NCBI RefSeq assembly: GCF_902506535.1 | Contig: NZ_LR733827.1 | Coordinates: 1,632,091 to 1,696,090, forward strand | Direction of reading: 5' to 3' | Origin: Pseudomonas sp. 8Z | GTDB lineage: Bacteria; Pseudomonadota; Gammaproteobacteria; Pseudomonadales; Pseudomonadaceae | DNA: 64,000 bases | Part shown: piece by piece, positions 7,810 to 16,462 of the stretch | Layout: each line of letters begins with the position of its first letter | How positions within the stretch are numbered: the first letter of the stretch is position 1 | Made by a program: the position numbers and the translations under genes | The notes under the pieces: generated by a model | Databases searched by the model: none | Seen by the model: only the letters and a program-made list of their open reading frames with translations | Told to the model about the DNA's origin: nothing

Positions 7810-8817
7810 ATGGGTATCGATCTTGCGCTGATTTGGGCAGTGATCATCGCCTTCGGGGTGATGATGTACGTGGTGATGGACGGCTTCGATCTGGGCATCG
7901 GCATCCTCTTTCCCTGCGTTCATGACAAGGGCGAGCGCGACGTGATGATGAACACCGTGGCGCCGGTGTGGGACGGCAACGAAACCTGGCTGGTGCTCGG
8001 TGGCGCAGCGCTGTTCGGCGCCTTCCCGCTGGCCTACGCGGTGGTACTCGATGCCTTGTACCTGCCGCTGATTTTGATGCTGCTGGGGCTGATCTTCCGC
8101 GGTGTGGCCTTTGAGTTTCGCTTCAAGGCTCAGGAGCACAGGCGCCACCTGTGGGACAAGGCGTTTATCGGTGGCTCACTGACCGCCACGTTTTTCCAGG
8201 GTGTCGCGCTGGGCGCGTATATCGACGGTTTCGAAGTGGTCAATCGGCGTTTCGCCGGTGGTGCCTTCGACTGGCTGACGCCATTCTCGGTGTTCTGCGG
8301 CGTGGCGCTGATCGCGGCTTATGCACTGCTCGGCTGCACCTGGCTGATCATGAAAACCGAAGGGCGCTTGCAGCAACAGATGCACGATTTGGCGCGGCCA
8401 TTGGTGCTGGTATTGCTGGGAGTGACCGCTATCGTCAGCCTGTGGACGCCCTTCGCCCACCCGGACATCGCCGAACGCTGGTTCAGCCTGCCCAACCTGT
8501 TCTGGTTCATGCCGGTGCCGGTACTGGTGCTGCTGTGCACCTGGGCGCTGCTCAAGGCGGTGGCGAACAATGCCCACTACGCGCCGTTCATCCTCACTCT
8601 GGCACTGATCTTCCTCGGCTACAGCGGCCTGGGCATCAGCCTGTGGCCGAACGTGATCCCGCCAGCCATCAGTATCTGGGACGCTGCCGCGCCGCCGCAG
8701 AGCCAGGGCTTCATGCTGGTCGGTGCGCTGTTCATCATCCCCTTCATCCTTATGTACACCGCCTGGAGCTATTACGTGTTTAGAGGCAAGGTGACGGTGG
8801 ATGACGGCTACCACTAA
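7810..8817 (+). CDS. cioB: Cyanide-insensitive ubiquinol oxidase subunit II
   Basis: A 335-residue polytopic protein of the CydB/CioB family that pairs with CioA. MYVVMDGFDLGIGILFP near the N-terminus is the family signature, followed by NTVAPVWDGNETWLVLGGAA and then RGVAFEFRFK. About eight membrane segments are visible. It follows cioA after two bases and is followed at ten bases by a very small membrane gene, so the three are one transcription unit. Confidence 0.95.
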   Translation: MGIDLALIWAVIIAFGVMMYVVMDGFDLGIGILFPCVHDKGERDVMMNTVAPVWDGNETWLVLGGAALFGAFPLAYAVVLDALYLPLILMLLGLIFRGVAFEFRFKAQEHRRHLWDKAFIGGSLTATFFQGVALGAYIDGFEVVNRRFAGGAFDWLTPFSVFCGVALIAAYALLGCTWLIMKTEGRLQQQMHDLARPLVLVLLGVTAIVSLWTPFAHPDIAERWFSLPNLFWFMPVPVLVLLCTWALLKAVANNAHYAPFILTLALIFLGYSGLGISLWPNVIPPAISIWDAAAPPQSQGFMLVGALFIIPFILMYTAWSYYVFRGKVTVDDGYH

Positions 8818-8827
8818 GGAAGCGGCC

Positions 8828-8974
8828 ATGACCGAGAGCGAAGAGAAGAAACCGCTGTGGCAGCGCCTGGGTTGGCTGGTGCTGATCTGGGGCTGCAGCG
8901 TCGCCACGCTGGGTATCGTTGCCTGGCTGCTGCGCTTGTTCATGAGCGCAGCGGGATTAGGCACACCGGCTTGA
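8828..8974 (+). CDS. Small membrane protein downstream of cioAB (DUF2474-like, CydX-like role)
   Basis: A 48-residue frame starting MTESEEKKPLWQRLGWLVLI, with one hydrophobic helix (about residues 14-38) that ends LLRLFMSAAGLGTPA. The ATG has a GGAAGCGG purine run upstream and lies ten bases after the cioB stop. bd oxidases often need a single-helix subunit (CydX/CydS). Small DUF2474 proteins occupy this position in Pseudomonas cio loci. The role is inferred from size, topology and position. Confidence 0.75.
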   Translation: MTESEEKKPLWQRLGWLVLIWGCSVATLGIVAWLLRLFMSAAGLGTPA

Positions 8975-9017
8975 GGTTGGAGATCGACCGCAGGCGCGCC
9001 CATGGCCGCGCTCATTT

Positions 9018-9036
9018 GTAAATCATTTGCGTTTGT
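9018..9036 (+). promoter_or_regulatory. Candidate Fur box upstream of the ECF sigma gene
   Basis: GTAAATCATTTGCGTTTGT resembles AATCATT-rich Fur boxes found before fecI-like genes, but it matches the 19-bp consensus only in part. It lies 39 bases upstream of the GTG start at 9075. The iron-linked role of the downstream genes is the main support. Confidence 0.4.
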
Positions 9037-9074
9037 ACTATTTTCTCGTGTTTTCCCGGCACCGAGAGCCGCCC

Positions 9075-9575
9075 GTGTCCACCCCTGTCGATCCTCCGCC
9101 GCCCGAAGAGTTGTTCCGGCGTCATTCGTCGGAGCTGCTGCGTTTCTTCACCCGGCAGACACGTTGCTGCGAGCTTGCTGCCGACCTGCGCCAGGAAACC
9201 TGGCTGCGCCTGCAAGGTCGTCCGGCGGGGGAAATCGGCAATGTACGCGCCTTCCTCTACCGCATTGCGCGTAATCTGCTCATCGACCACCACCGCCAGC
9301 AGCAGGCTCGTCCGCAATTGGCGCAGCTCGATGAGGCGCTAGAAAGCGAACTACCTGAACCCGAGCGTGCCACTGAAGACAGTCGGCGTCTGGCCCGATT
9401 GCAGACCTTGATGCACGAGTTGCCTGAGCACCTGCGTCAGGCGCTGCTGTGGAATCGTCTAGATGGCCTCACCCAGCGTGAAATCGGCGAGCGCCTAGGT
9501 GTCTCGGAAAGTATGGCCGGACGCTATATCCTCAAGGCCCTCGAATATTGTCAGGAACGCATGGATGACCTGTGA
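9075..9575 (+). CDS. ECF sigma factor of FecI type
   Basis: A 166-residue ECF sigma factor. Region 2 is seen in LFRRHSSELLRFFTRQTRC, then DLRQETWLRLQ, then NVRAFLYRIARNLLIDHHR. Region 4 is LPEHLRQALLWNRLDGLTQR plus EIGERLGVSESMAGRYILKA. I chose the GTG at 9075; a TTG farther up would add residues unlike the family. The 3' end overlaps the anti-sigma gene by 11 bases, so the pair is co-translated. The likely target is the receptor gene at 10642. Confidence 0.9.
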   Translation: MSTPVDPPPPEELFRRHSSELLRFFTRQTRCCELAADLRQETWLRLQGRPAGEIGNVRAFLYRIARNLLIDHHRQQQARPQLAQLDEALESELPEPERATEDSRRLARLQTLMHELPEHLRQALLWNRLDGLTQREIGERLGVSESMAGRYILKALEYCQERMDDL

Positions 9576-10485
9576 GGCAGATTTGCGCAGCCAGGCTCGG
9601 GAGTGGCTGGTACTGCTGAACTCCGGGCGCGCCAGCGCGGACGATCATGTGGCTGTCGAGCGCTGGCGTCAGACCAGTACCGAGCACGCCAGTGCATTGG
9701 CCGAGGCGGAGCGCTTGTGGGCGCTGCTTGGCCAGGTCGAACGACCGACCGCCGTTGTACAGCCCCCGGCGCGTCGCAAGCGGCGCTGGCCACTACCCCT
9801 GGCGACGGCCGCCTGCCTGCTGCTTGCCCTGTGGATGGCACCGCCGGGCTGGCATGCCGATGTACGCACCGAGGCGGGAGAGCGGCGTGAAGTGACGCTC
9901 GAAGACGGCTCGCATCTACATCTCAATGGCGCGACAGCCCTGGACTGGGATGCCAACGCCGACGGCCTGCGCCGGGTGCGCCTGTATCGTGGCCAGGTGG
10001 ATTTCCAGGTGGCGGCCGATGCTGCGCATCCCTTCGTGATCGATGCCGGTGCTGCACGCATCCGCGTCACGGGTACCCGCTTCGACGTCAACCTGCTGGA
10101 CGAACAGGTGTTGCTGGCCGTGAGCGAAGGGCACGTGCAGGTCAGCGATGCCGATGGTAACGAGCGCGCCGTGCAAGCCGGTGAGCAAATCGCCTGGCGC
10201 GATGGCCGCCTGCAACCTCTGCAGCCTCTGGACGCCGGGCGGGCACTGGCCTGGCAGCGTGGGCGTCTGGTGTTCCGTGATCGTCCTTTGGCGGAGGTAT
10301 TCGAGGAACTGGAGCGCCAGCAAGCGCAGCAGGTGTTATTCCTCGATGGCCAGGCGCGTGAGTTGAAGGTAACCGGGGTGTTCTCTCTCGATGATCCATC
10401 GGCCGTGCTGCGCGCCATCGAAACCGCGCTGCCGGTTCGGCTGACCCGGCTTCCGGGTGTACTGCTGGTGTCTTCGCGAAGCTGA
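9565..10485 (+). CDS. FecR family anti-sigma factor / signal transducer
   Basis: A 306-residue inner-membrane regulator. The cytoplasmic N-terminal domain (DUF4880-like, ending in ALAEAERLWALLGQV) binds the sigma factor. A membrane helix follows (LPLATAACLLLALWMAPPGW). The periplasmic FecR domain comes next (REVTLEDGSHLHLNGATALD, RGQVDFQVAADAAHPFVIDA, RVTGTRFDVNL). A C-terminal STN-like segment (RDRPLAEVFEELERQ ... LPVRLTRLPGVLLVSS) is the part that talks to the receptor's signalling domain. The ATG at 9565 overlaps the sigma gene. Confidence 0.9.
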   Translation: MTCEADLRSQAREWLVLLNSGRASADDHVAVERWRQTSTEHASALAEAERLWALLGQVERPTAVVQPPARRKRRWPLPLATAACLLLALWMAPPGWHADVRTEAGERREVTLEDGSHLHLNGATALDWDANADGLRRVRLYRGQVDFQVAADAAHPFVIDAGAARIRVTGTRFDVNLLDEQVLLAVSEGHVQVSDADGNERAVQAGEQIAWRDGRLQPLQPLDAGRALAWQRGRLVFRDRPLAEVFEELERQQAQQVLFLDGQARELKVTGVFSLDDPSAVLRAIETALPVRLTRLPGVLLVSSRS

Positions 10486-10641
10486 CCACGCTGTTGCCGG
10501 TGCGATCCCGTCGCCGACACTGGTGAGCACCTATGCAAAAAAAATTGCGGCATCGGTTCAGGAATGCGCGATGTCCTCGTCTTCTGTTCCTGCAAATGCG
10601 ACTTCTTCGCATGAATAGCAAGCAGAGCACAGGACACCCGC

Positions 10642-13044
10642 ATGCGTTCGATTCCCTTCATCCCGACGTTGATCGCCCTTTCTATCGGCCTCGTTGCCGC
10701 TCAGGTGCAGGCCGTCGAACTCGATATCCCGGCGCAGCCGCTGGATTCAGCGCTCACCGATTTTGCCGAGCAGGCGGGCATTCGCCTGTTGTACGACGCC
10801 AGCCTGACCCGTGGCATGAGTGGCGGCAGTGCGCTCAAGGGCGACTATTCCGTCAGCGACGGGCTGCAGCGGCTGCTGCAGGGCAGCGGTCTGACGTTCA
10901 GCATTGGCAGCGATGGTACCGTCACGCTGATCCCCGCACCCGCCAGCGGCGACGTGCTGGAGTTGGGCGCCATTGATGTCAGTGGTCAGCTCGATGGTCG
11001 TGCGGACCTGCCGAGCCACTATGCCGGTGGCCAGGTAGCGCGCGGTGCCAACATTGGTGTGTTGGGCAACCAGGACATGCAAGACGTGCCCTTCGCCTTC
11101 TCCAGCTACACCTCGGAACTGATCGAGACACGCCAGGCGCAGACGCTGGCCGACGTACTGGCCAGCGATCCAGGCGTACGCCAGTCCTACGGCTTCGGCA
11201 ACTTCTCCCAGGTCTTTGTCGTGCGCGGCTTCCAGTTGTACAGCGACGACATCGCCTTCAACGGCCTGTACGGGATCCTGCCCCGGCAGATCATTTCCAC
11301 CGAATCGGTCGAGCGGGTCGAGGTGTTCAAGGGCGCCAATGCCTTTCTGAACGGCGTCGCGCCTGGCGGCAGTGGTGTCGGTGGGGCGATCAACGTGGTG
11401 TCCAAACGTGCCGAAGACACCCCGACACGCCGCTTCACCCTCGACTACGCCAGCGACAGCCGGGTGGGTGGGCATCTCGATCTGGGGCAGCGTTTTGGCG
11501 AAGACAACCGTTTCGGTGTACGCCTGAACCTGGCGCAACGCGAAGGGGAAACGGGCATCGACGATGAGCATTCACGCTTCGGCCTGGCTTCCCTGGCCCT
11601 CGATTATCGCGGTGAGCGCCTGCGCCTGGCGGCGGACATCGGTTACCAGAAGCAGCGGGTGAACGAGGGGCGCTCGGTGGTCTACCTGACCACCACGGGG
11701 AGCACGTCCACCCTCAATGGCAAGGTGCCGGACGCGCCTGACTCCAAACACAACTACGCCCAGCCTTGGAGCTGGTCGCAACTTGAAGACACCTACGGCA
11801 TGTTCAGCGCCGAGTACGACCTGTCACCGTCGTGGACGGCCTATGTCAGCGGCGGTGGCAAGTACACGCGGGAGAATGGTGTATATGCCTCCAACTACGT
11901 GTACGGCGCCGATGGCGCGGCGCGCATCGGGCGCCTGTATTCGCCACTCGACCAGGAAACCTTGAGCCTGGCCACGGGCCTGCGCGGCGAGCTGCAGAGC
12001 GGCTCGGTGAGCCACAGGGTCAACCTGGCGGCCAACGGTATCTGGCAGGAAAAGCGCAACGCCTTCGAGTCGACCAGTGCGGCCAATCGCGAGGAGGGCA
12101 ATCTGTACGACGGCTCGCCGGTTTCTGAGCCCTCGGCCAGCACGCCTTCTGGCGATCTGCATGACCCGGACACCACTGGCAAGGTGCAGAACAAGAGCCT
12201 GGCGGTCTCTGACACGCTGGGCTTCTTTGATGATCGCGTGCTCCTGACGCTCGGCGTGCGCCGGCAGACCATCGGCGCCGATGCCTGGAGTGCGGCCAGT
12301 GGCGCGCGTACGTCCAATTACCAGGAAAGCATCACCACGCCGGCCTACGGCCTGGTGTTCAAGGCCACCGATTATCTGTCGTTCTATGCCAATCGCATTG
12401 AGGCCTTGCAGCAGGGGCCGACCGCGCCCAATAGCGCTAAAAACAGCGGCACGATGTTCGCGCCTTATCGCTCCAAGCAGACCGAGGCGGGTGTGAAACT
12501 CGACTGGGGGCGTTTCGGCGGCAACCTGAGCCTGTTCCGCATCGAACAGCCGCAGGGCGTGACCGATGGCAATGGCTACTACGCAGTGGATGCCGAGCAA
12601 CGCAATCGTGGTGTCGAGCTGAGCCTGTTCGGCGAGCCATTGACTGGCCTGCGCCTGCTCGGCGGGGCGACCTGGACACAAGCCGAGCTGCGCGGTACCG
12701 CAGGCGGCAGCAACGATGGCAACCAGGCCGTCGGCGTACCCGAATTCCAGTTCAACGTCGGTGCCGACTGGGACGTACCGGGTGCGCCGGGGCTGAGCCT
12801 CAACGGTCTGTTGTTGCGCACTGGCGGGCAGTTCGTCGATAGTGCCAACGATTACAGCATTCCGGCCTGGACGCGGGTGGATCTTGGCGCGCGTTACAAG
12901 ACCCGCCTGGACGAGCACACCGTGACCTTCAATGCACTGCTGGAGAACGTCGCCGACAAGAACTACTGGGCTTCGGCCAACGGCGGCTACCTAACCCAGG
13001 GCGCGCCACGCACCTTCAAACTGTCGGCCACGCTGGATTTCTGA
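10642..13044 (+). CDS. TonB-dependent siderophore receptor with STN signalling domain
   Basis: An 800-residue outer-membrane receptor. The signal peptide ends at about AAQVQA (residue 25). The STN domain covers about 28-100 (LDIPAQPLDSALTDFAEQAG, then GLQRLLQGSGLTF). A TonB-plug follows (LADVLASDPGVRQSYGFGNF, VERVEVFKGANAFLNGVAPG, GGAINVVSKRA), then a 22-strand barrel ending in aromatic FKLSATLDF. With the sigma/FecR pair upstream it forms a cell-surface signalling system, where ligand binding outside switches on its own transcription. The siderophore is unknown. The 156-base gap upstream (10486-10641) shows no gene and no promoter I can assign with confidence. Confidence 0.92.
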   Translation: MRSIPFIPTLIALSIGLVAAQVQAVELDIPAQPLDSALTDFAEQAGIRLLYDASLTRGMSGGSALKGDYSVSDGLQRLLQGSGLTFSIGSDGTVTLIPAPASGDVLELGAIDVSGQLDGRADLPSHYAGGQVARGANIGVLGNQDMQDVPFAFSSYTSELIETRQAQTLADVLASDPGVRQSYGFGNFSQVFVVRGFQLYSDDIAFNGLYGILPRQIISTESVERVEVFKGANAFLNGVAPGGSGVGGAINVVSKRAEDTPTRRFTLDYASDSRVGGHLDLGQRFGEDNRFGVRLNLAQREGETGIDDEHSRFGLASLALDYRGERLRLAADIGYQKQRVNEGRSVVYLTTTGSTSTLNGKVPDAPDSKHNYAQPWSWSQLEDTYGMFSAEYDLSPSWTAYVSGGGKYTRENGVYASNYVYGADGAARIGRLYSPLDQETLSLATGLRGELQSGSVSHRVNLAANGIWQEKRNAFESTSAANREEGNLYDGSPVSEPSASTPSGDLHDPDTTGKVQNKSLAVSDTLGFFDDRVLLTLGVRRQTIGADAWSAASGARTSNYQESITTPAYGLVFKATDYLSFYANRIEALQQGPTAPNSAKNSGTMFAPYRSKQTEAGVKLDWGRFGGNLSLFRIEQPQGVTDGNGYYAVDAEQRNRGVELSLFGEPLTGLRLLGGATWTQAELRGTAGGSNDGNQAVGVPEFQFNVGADWDVPGAPGLSLNGLLLRTGGQFVDSANDYSIPAWTRVDLGARYKTRLDEHTVTFNALLENVADKNYWASANGGYLTQGAPRTFKLSATLDF

Positions 13045-13150
13045 GTGCTGGTCGGCTGGCCTCGGTGTCTCTGCGCCGCCTAACGTCACACTGCGCTCGA
13101 TAGATGCGGCAGGGCTGGTACGCCTTAGTCGGGTAACGGCGGCGGGGCGA

Positions 13151-13174
13151 GGGTGACTGACGCGTTAGTCACCC
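13151..13174. terminator. Hairpin between the receptor gene and the convergent 116-aa gene
   Basis: GGGTGACTGA pairs with TTAGTCACCC (one G-T pair) around a CGCG loop. It lies between two converging genes, with a short T-containing tail CCTGTTCTA on the forward side. Confidence 0.55.
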
Positions 13175-13232
13175 CCTGTTCTACATGGCGACAAGCAAAG
13201 CCAGTAGCCATGCTCTTTCTTGCAGCTTATAG

Positions 13233-13583
13233 CTATCCCTGCCAGTGATAGATTGGCGCATCTGCGCCGGTCTCCATGCGGATCTGCGCGCAATGGCGCA
13301 GCCGTACCAACAGGCGCTTGCCTGCCACGTCTCCACCCGCCAAAGCAGCCAGTTGCGCCAACAGGCGCGGCCCTTCGATCTGCCCGGCATCACGCACTAG
13401 TTGCAGGGCCGTTTGCCACAAGCCGTCGCCTACAGTGGTGGCTGCAGGCGTTAGCGCGGCAGGCGGCATGCTCGTCAACGGCGCCCCCTGCACAGCTTGC
13501 GCAAGCTGCGCCCAATCTTCGTGATCAAGCTCCAGCGTCAGGTCAACGGGCCAGTCACCTATGCGTCCGCGTATTCGCACCAT
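13233..13583 (-). CDS. Hypothetical protein, 116 residues
   Basis: I do not recognise this protein. It starts MVRIRGRIGDWPVDLTLELD, has an Ala/Pro-rich middle and ends in CAQIRMETGADAPIYHWQG, with an Arg/Lys-rich segment GKRLLVRLRHC before that. There is no signal peptide or membrane helix, so it is probably cytoplasmic. The ATG at 13583 has a GGGGGAG seven bases upstream, which is why the longer upstream frame is rejected. It is divergent from the zinc operon, and the two start codons are 128 bases apart. It could share the control region with the Zur box, but the sequence does not prove this. Confidence 0.7.
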   Translation of the reverse strand: MVRIRGRIGDWPVDLTLELDHEDWAQLAQAVQGAPLTSMPPAALTPAATTVGDGLWQTALQLVRDAGQIEGPRLLAQLAALAGGDVAGKRLLVRLRHCAQIRMETGADAPIYHWQG

Positions 13584-13667
13584 GTTTTTGCTCCCCCGGT
13601 AATGCCGCGCATGCTCCCACGAGCTGAACGAAGCGCCAAGTCGCACTGGTCAGCCGTACAAAAAAAC

Positions 13668-13682
13668 TGTTATAACGTAACA
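13668..13682 (+). promoter_or_regulatory. Probable Zur box
   Basis: TGTTATAACGTAACA agrees with the core of the gammaproteobacterial Zur site (TGTTATANTATAACA) at 13 of 15 positions by eye. It lies 28 bases upstream of the ATG of the His-rich gene. Zinc-replete Zur would block the promoter. The downstream genes correspond to a known zinc-starvation operon in Pseudomonas, which supports the call. Confidence 0.75.
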
Positions 13683-13710
13683 CTCTATTTCAACCGTCAC
13701 GGAGCCACCC

Positions 13711-14307
13711 ATGTGCCGCCTACTGCTCGCCCTCCCCTTCGCCCTGCTGCCCCTGGCTGTCGTCCAGGCCCATGACGACCACGACCATGAACACGGCAGC
13801 CTCGGCGCGCACGAGCATGGCGTGGCCAGCCTCAACGTAGCCCTCGACGGTCAGAACCTGGAACTGCAGGTCGACAGCCCGGCGATGAACTTCGTCGGCT
13901 TCGAGCATGCCGCCAAGAGCGATGCGGACAAGGCCAAGGTCGCCGCTGCCAAAGCCGAACTGGAGAAACCCATCGAGCTGTTCGGCCTGACCGCTGGCGC
14001 CTGCCAGGTGACCCAGCAGGAACTGGAAAGCCCGCTGTTCGGTGGCCACGATCACCACGACGATGATGCTGATGAACACGAGCATGAGCATGCCGACGCT
14101 GACGAGCACGAGCACGAGCACGAGCACAGCGATATCGAAGCCAGCTACCAGCTCTCCTGCAAGCAGGTCGACGCCCTCAAGCAACTGGATCTGAGCGAGC
14201 TGTTCAAGCGCTTCCCCGCGACTCACAAGGTCAACGTGCAACTGATCGGCCCGAGCGGCCAGCAAGGCGCCGAACTCAGCGCTGCGCAACCGCGCCTGAG
14301 CTTCTGA
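13711..14307 (+). CDS. His-rich periplasmic zinc-binding protein, DUF2796 (ZrgA-like)
   Basis: A 198-residue secreted protein with a signal peptide ending at about VVQA (residue 20) and a mature start of HDDHDHEHGSLGAHEHG. A second acidic/His cluster (HDHHDDDADEHEHEHADADE and then more HEH repeats) lies at about residues 114-146. The fold around these clusters (LNVALDGQNLELQVDSPAMN, then CQVTQQELESPLF) is the DUF2796 domain. The family is linked to zinc uptake in low zinc. Two Cys could form a disulphide. RBS CGGAG lies six bases before the ATG, and a Zur box is just upstream. Confidence 0.9.
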   Translation: MCRLLLALPFALLPLAVVQAHDDHDHEHGSLGAHEHGVASLNVALDGQNLELQVDSPAMNFVGFEHAAKSDADKAKVAAAKAELEKPIELFGLTAGACQVTQQELESPLFGGHDHHDDDADEHEHEHADADEHEHEHEHSDIEASYQLSCKQVDALKQLDLSELFKRFPATHKVNVQLIGPSGQQGAELSAAQPRLSF

Positions 14308-14317
14308 CGCCTACCGC

Positions 14318-14341
14318 CCCTGGCACGAGTGCGTGCCAGGG
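14318..14341 (+). other. Intra-operon hairpin after the His-rich gene
   Basis: CCCTGGCACG pairs perfectly with CGTGCCAGGG around an AGTG loop, 11 bases after the stop codon. There is no T tract, so it may partly terminate transcription or protect the 3' end of the first gene's message. Either would give more of the His-rich protein than of the ABC transporter. Confidence 0.5.
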
Positions 14342-14430
14342 CTGCAGGACGCGGTTTCGCGCTGAATAACTGCGTAATATCCCTGCACCTGTCAGATGCA
14401 GCGCCATCCAAGACGTCCAACGAGTGTGCA

Positions 14431-15138
14431 ATGAGTTCAGCCCTGATCGAACTGTCCGACCTCGGTTTCGCCTGGCCTGGCCAGCCCGAGTTACTCGACA
14501 TCCCTGCCTTCACCCTGGGACAGGGTGAAGCCCTTTTCCTCAAAGGCCCCAGCGGCAGTGGCAAGACCACCCTGCTGGGCCTGCTCGGCGGCGTGCAGAA
14601 GGCCCAGCGCGGGCATATCCGCCTACTCGGCCAGGATCTGGCGGCGCTCTCGGCCAGTGCCCGCGACCGTTTCCGTGTCGACCACACCGGCTACATCTTC
14701 CAGCAGTTCAACCTGTTGCCCTTTCTCTCGGTGCGCGAGAACGTCGAGCTGCCCTGCCGCTTCTCGCAGACGCGTGCGCAGCGGGCGATACAGCGCCATG
14801 GCAGCGTCGATGCAGCCGCCGTCGGTCTGCTCGAACACCTGGGCCTGCGCGCCGAGTTGCTCGAACGCCGCGCCGACAGCCTGTCCATCGGCCAGCAGCA
14901 GCGCGTCGCCGCCGCCCGCGCACTGATCGGCCAACCGGAACTGGTGATCGCCGACGAGCCCACCTCGGCGCTGGACGCCGACGCCCGCGAGGCCTTCCTG
15001 CAATTACTGTTCGCCGAATGCCGTGGCGCTGGTGCCAGCCTGCTGTTCGTCAGCCACGACCAGAGCCTGGCTCCCCTGTTCGACCGCAACCTGTCGTTGG
15101 CCGAACTCAATCGCGCCGCCAAGCCTGTCGAGGTCTGA
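14431..15138 (+). CDS. ABC transporter ATP-binding protein (LolD/MacB type)
   Basis: A 235-residue ATPase. Walker A is GPSGSGKTT (39-47), the Q loop lies in GYIFQQFNLLPFLSVRENVE, the signature is LSIGQQQRVAAARAL, and Walker B is LVIADEPTSALD, with the H-switch in LLFVSHDQSL. It belongs to the MacB/LolD group, whose permeases act on envelope substrates. The ATG at 14431 is chosen because the extended frame has no family similarity. It ends one base before the permease start. With the permease it is probably a zinc-starvation envelope transporter or mechanotransmitter; the substrate is unknown. Confidence 0.9.
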   Translation: MSSALIELSDLGFAWPGQPELLDIPAFTLGQGEALFLKGPSGSGKTTLLGLLGGVQKAQRGHIRLLGQDLAALSASARDRFRVDHTGYIFQQFNLLPFLSVRENVELPCRFSQTRAQRAIQRHGSVDAAAVGLLEHLGLRAELLERRADSLSIGQQQRVAAARALIGQPELVIADEPTSALDADAREAFLQLLFAECRGAGASLLFVSHDQSLAPLFDRNLSLAELNRAAKPVEV

Positions 15139-15139
15139 G

Positions 15140-16405
15140 ATGCACCTTCTGCGTATCGCCCTGGCCAGCCTGGCCAACCGTCGTTTCACCGCGCTGCTCA
15201 CCGTATTCGCCATCGCCCTGTCGGTGTGCCTGCTGCTGGCCGTCGAGCGCGTGCGTACCGAGGCGCGCGCCAGCTTCGCCAACACCATCAGCGGCACCGA
15301 TCTGATCGTCGGCGCCCGCTCCGGCAGCGTGAATCTGCTGCTGTATTCGGTGTTCCGCATCGGCAACGCGACCAACAACATCCGCTGGGATAGCTTCGAG
15401 CATTTCGCCAATCACCGGCAGGTGAAGTGGGCCATCCCCATCTCCCTCGGTGACTCGCACCGTGGCTACCGAGTGATGGGCACCAGCACTGCTTATTTCG
15501 AGCACTACCGCTACGCCCGCACGCAACCGCTGAAATTGGCGAAGGGCCGGCCGTTCGCCGACGACCCGTTCGAGGTGGTGCTCGGTGCCGAGGTAGCCAG
15601 CGCCCTGGGCTACGACCTGGGGCAGAAGATCGTCCTGGCCCACGGCGTGTCCACCATCAGCCTGGTCAAGCATGAGGACAAGCCTTTCACCGTGGTTGGC
15701 ATCCTCGAACGCACCGGCACACCGGTGGATCGCACCCTGCACATTTCGCTGGCCGGTATGGAGGCGTTGCATATCGACTGGCAGAACGGCATGCCCGCCC
15801 GTGGTGATGCGCGCATCAGCGCCGATCAAGCCCGCGCCATGGATCTGCAACCCAAGCAGATCACCGCCTTCATGCTCGGCCTCAACAGCAAGATCGCCAC
15901 CTTCAGCCTGCAGCGCGAGATCAACGAGTTCCGTGGCGAACCGCTGCTGGCGATCCTCCCTGGCGTGGCCCTGCAGGAACTGTGGAGCCTGATGGGCACC
16001 GCCGAGCAGGCACTGTTCGTGGTGTCGTTGTTCGTCGTACTGACCGGCCTGATCGGCATGCTCACGGCGATTCTCACCAGCCTCAACGAACGCCGCCGGG
16101 AAATGGCCATCCTCCGTTCGGTCGGCGCACGCCCCTGGCATATCGCCAGCCTGCTGGTGCTGGAAGCCTTCGCCCTGGCCCTGGCCGGCGTGGCCTTCGG
16201 CCTGGCCTTGCTGTACCTGGGCATCGCCAGCGCACAAGGCTTCGTGCAGGCCAACTACGGCCTCTATCTAGCCCTAAGTGCACCGACGAGCTACGAGTGG
16301 ACGCTGCTCGGCGGCATCCTGCTGGCCGCCCTGCTGATGGGCAGCGTGCCAGCCTGGCGCGCCTATCGGCAGTCACTGGCCGACGGCCTGTCGATCCGCC
16401 TGTAA
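15140..16405 (+). CDS. ABC transporter permease, FtsX/MacB type
   Basis: A 421-residue membrane protein. One helix is near the N-terminus (FTALLTVFAIALSVCLLLAV), a large periplasmic domain follows (about 40-290), and three helices sit at the C-terminus, including ALFVVSLFVVLTGLIGMLTA. ILTSLNERRREMAILRSVGA is the hallmark cytoplasmic FtsX-type loop. It starts one base after the ATPase stop. Together they form a type VII ABC complex; in this zinc operon I infer a role in handling the His-rich or DUF3299 protein or zinc itself. Confidence 0.9.
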   Translation: MHLLRIALASLANRRFTALLTVFAIALSVCLLLAVERVRTEARASFANTISGTDLIVGARSGSVNLLLYSVFRIGNATNNIRWDSFEHFANHRQVKWAIPISLGDSHRGYRVMGTSTAYFEHYRYARTQPLKLAKGRPFADDPFEVVLGAEVASALGYDLGQKIVLAHGVSTISLVKHEDKPFTVVGILERTGTPVDRTLHISLAGMEALHIDWQNGMPARGDARISADQARAMDLQPKQITAFMLGLNSKIATFSLQREINEFRGEPLLAILPGVALQELWSLMGTAEQALFVVSLFVVLTGLIGMLTAILTSLNERRREMAILRSVGARPWHIASLLVLEAFALALAGVAFGLALLYLGIASAQGFVQANYGLYLALSAPTSYEWTLLGGILLAALLMGSVPAWRAYRQSLADGLSIRL

Positions 16406-16462
16406 GGCAAGAACAGAGCGCCTCGCGTAGACTGCGCGGGCGCTTCTGCAACGAGGTATTTC

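Noticed and set aside
14041..14135. His/Asp/Glu repeat-like stretch as a possible tandem repeat or CRISPR-like unit
   Set aside because: It is a low-complexity coding segment within the His-rich protein. The units are irregular and there are no spacers.
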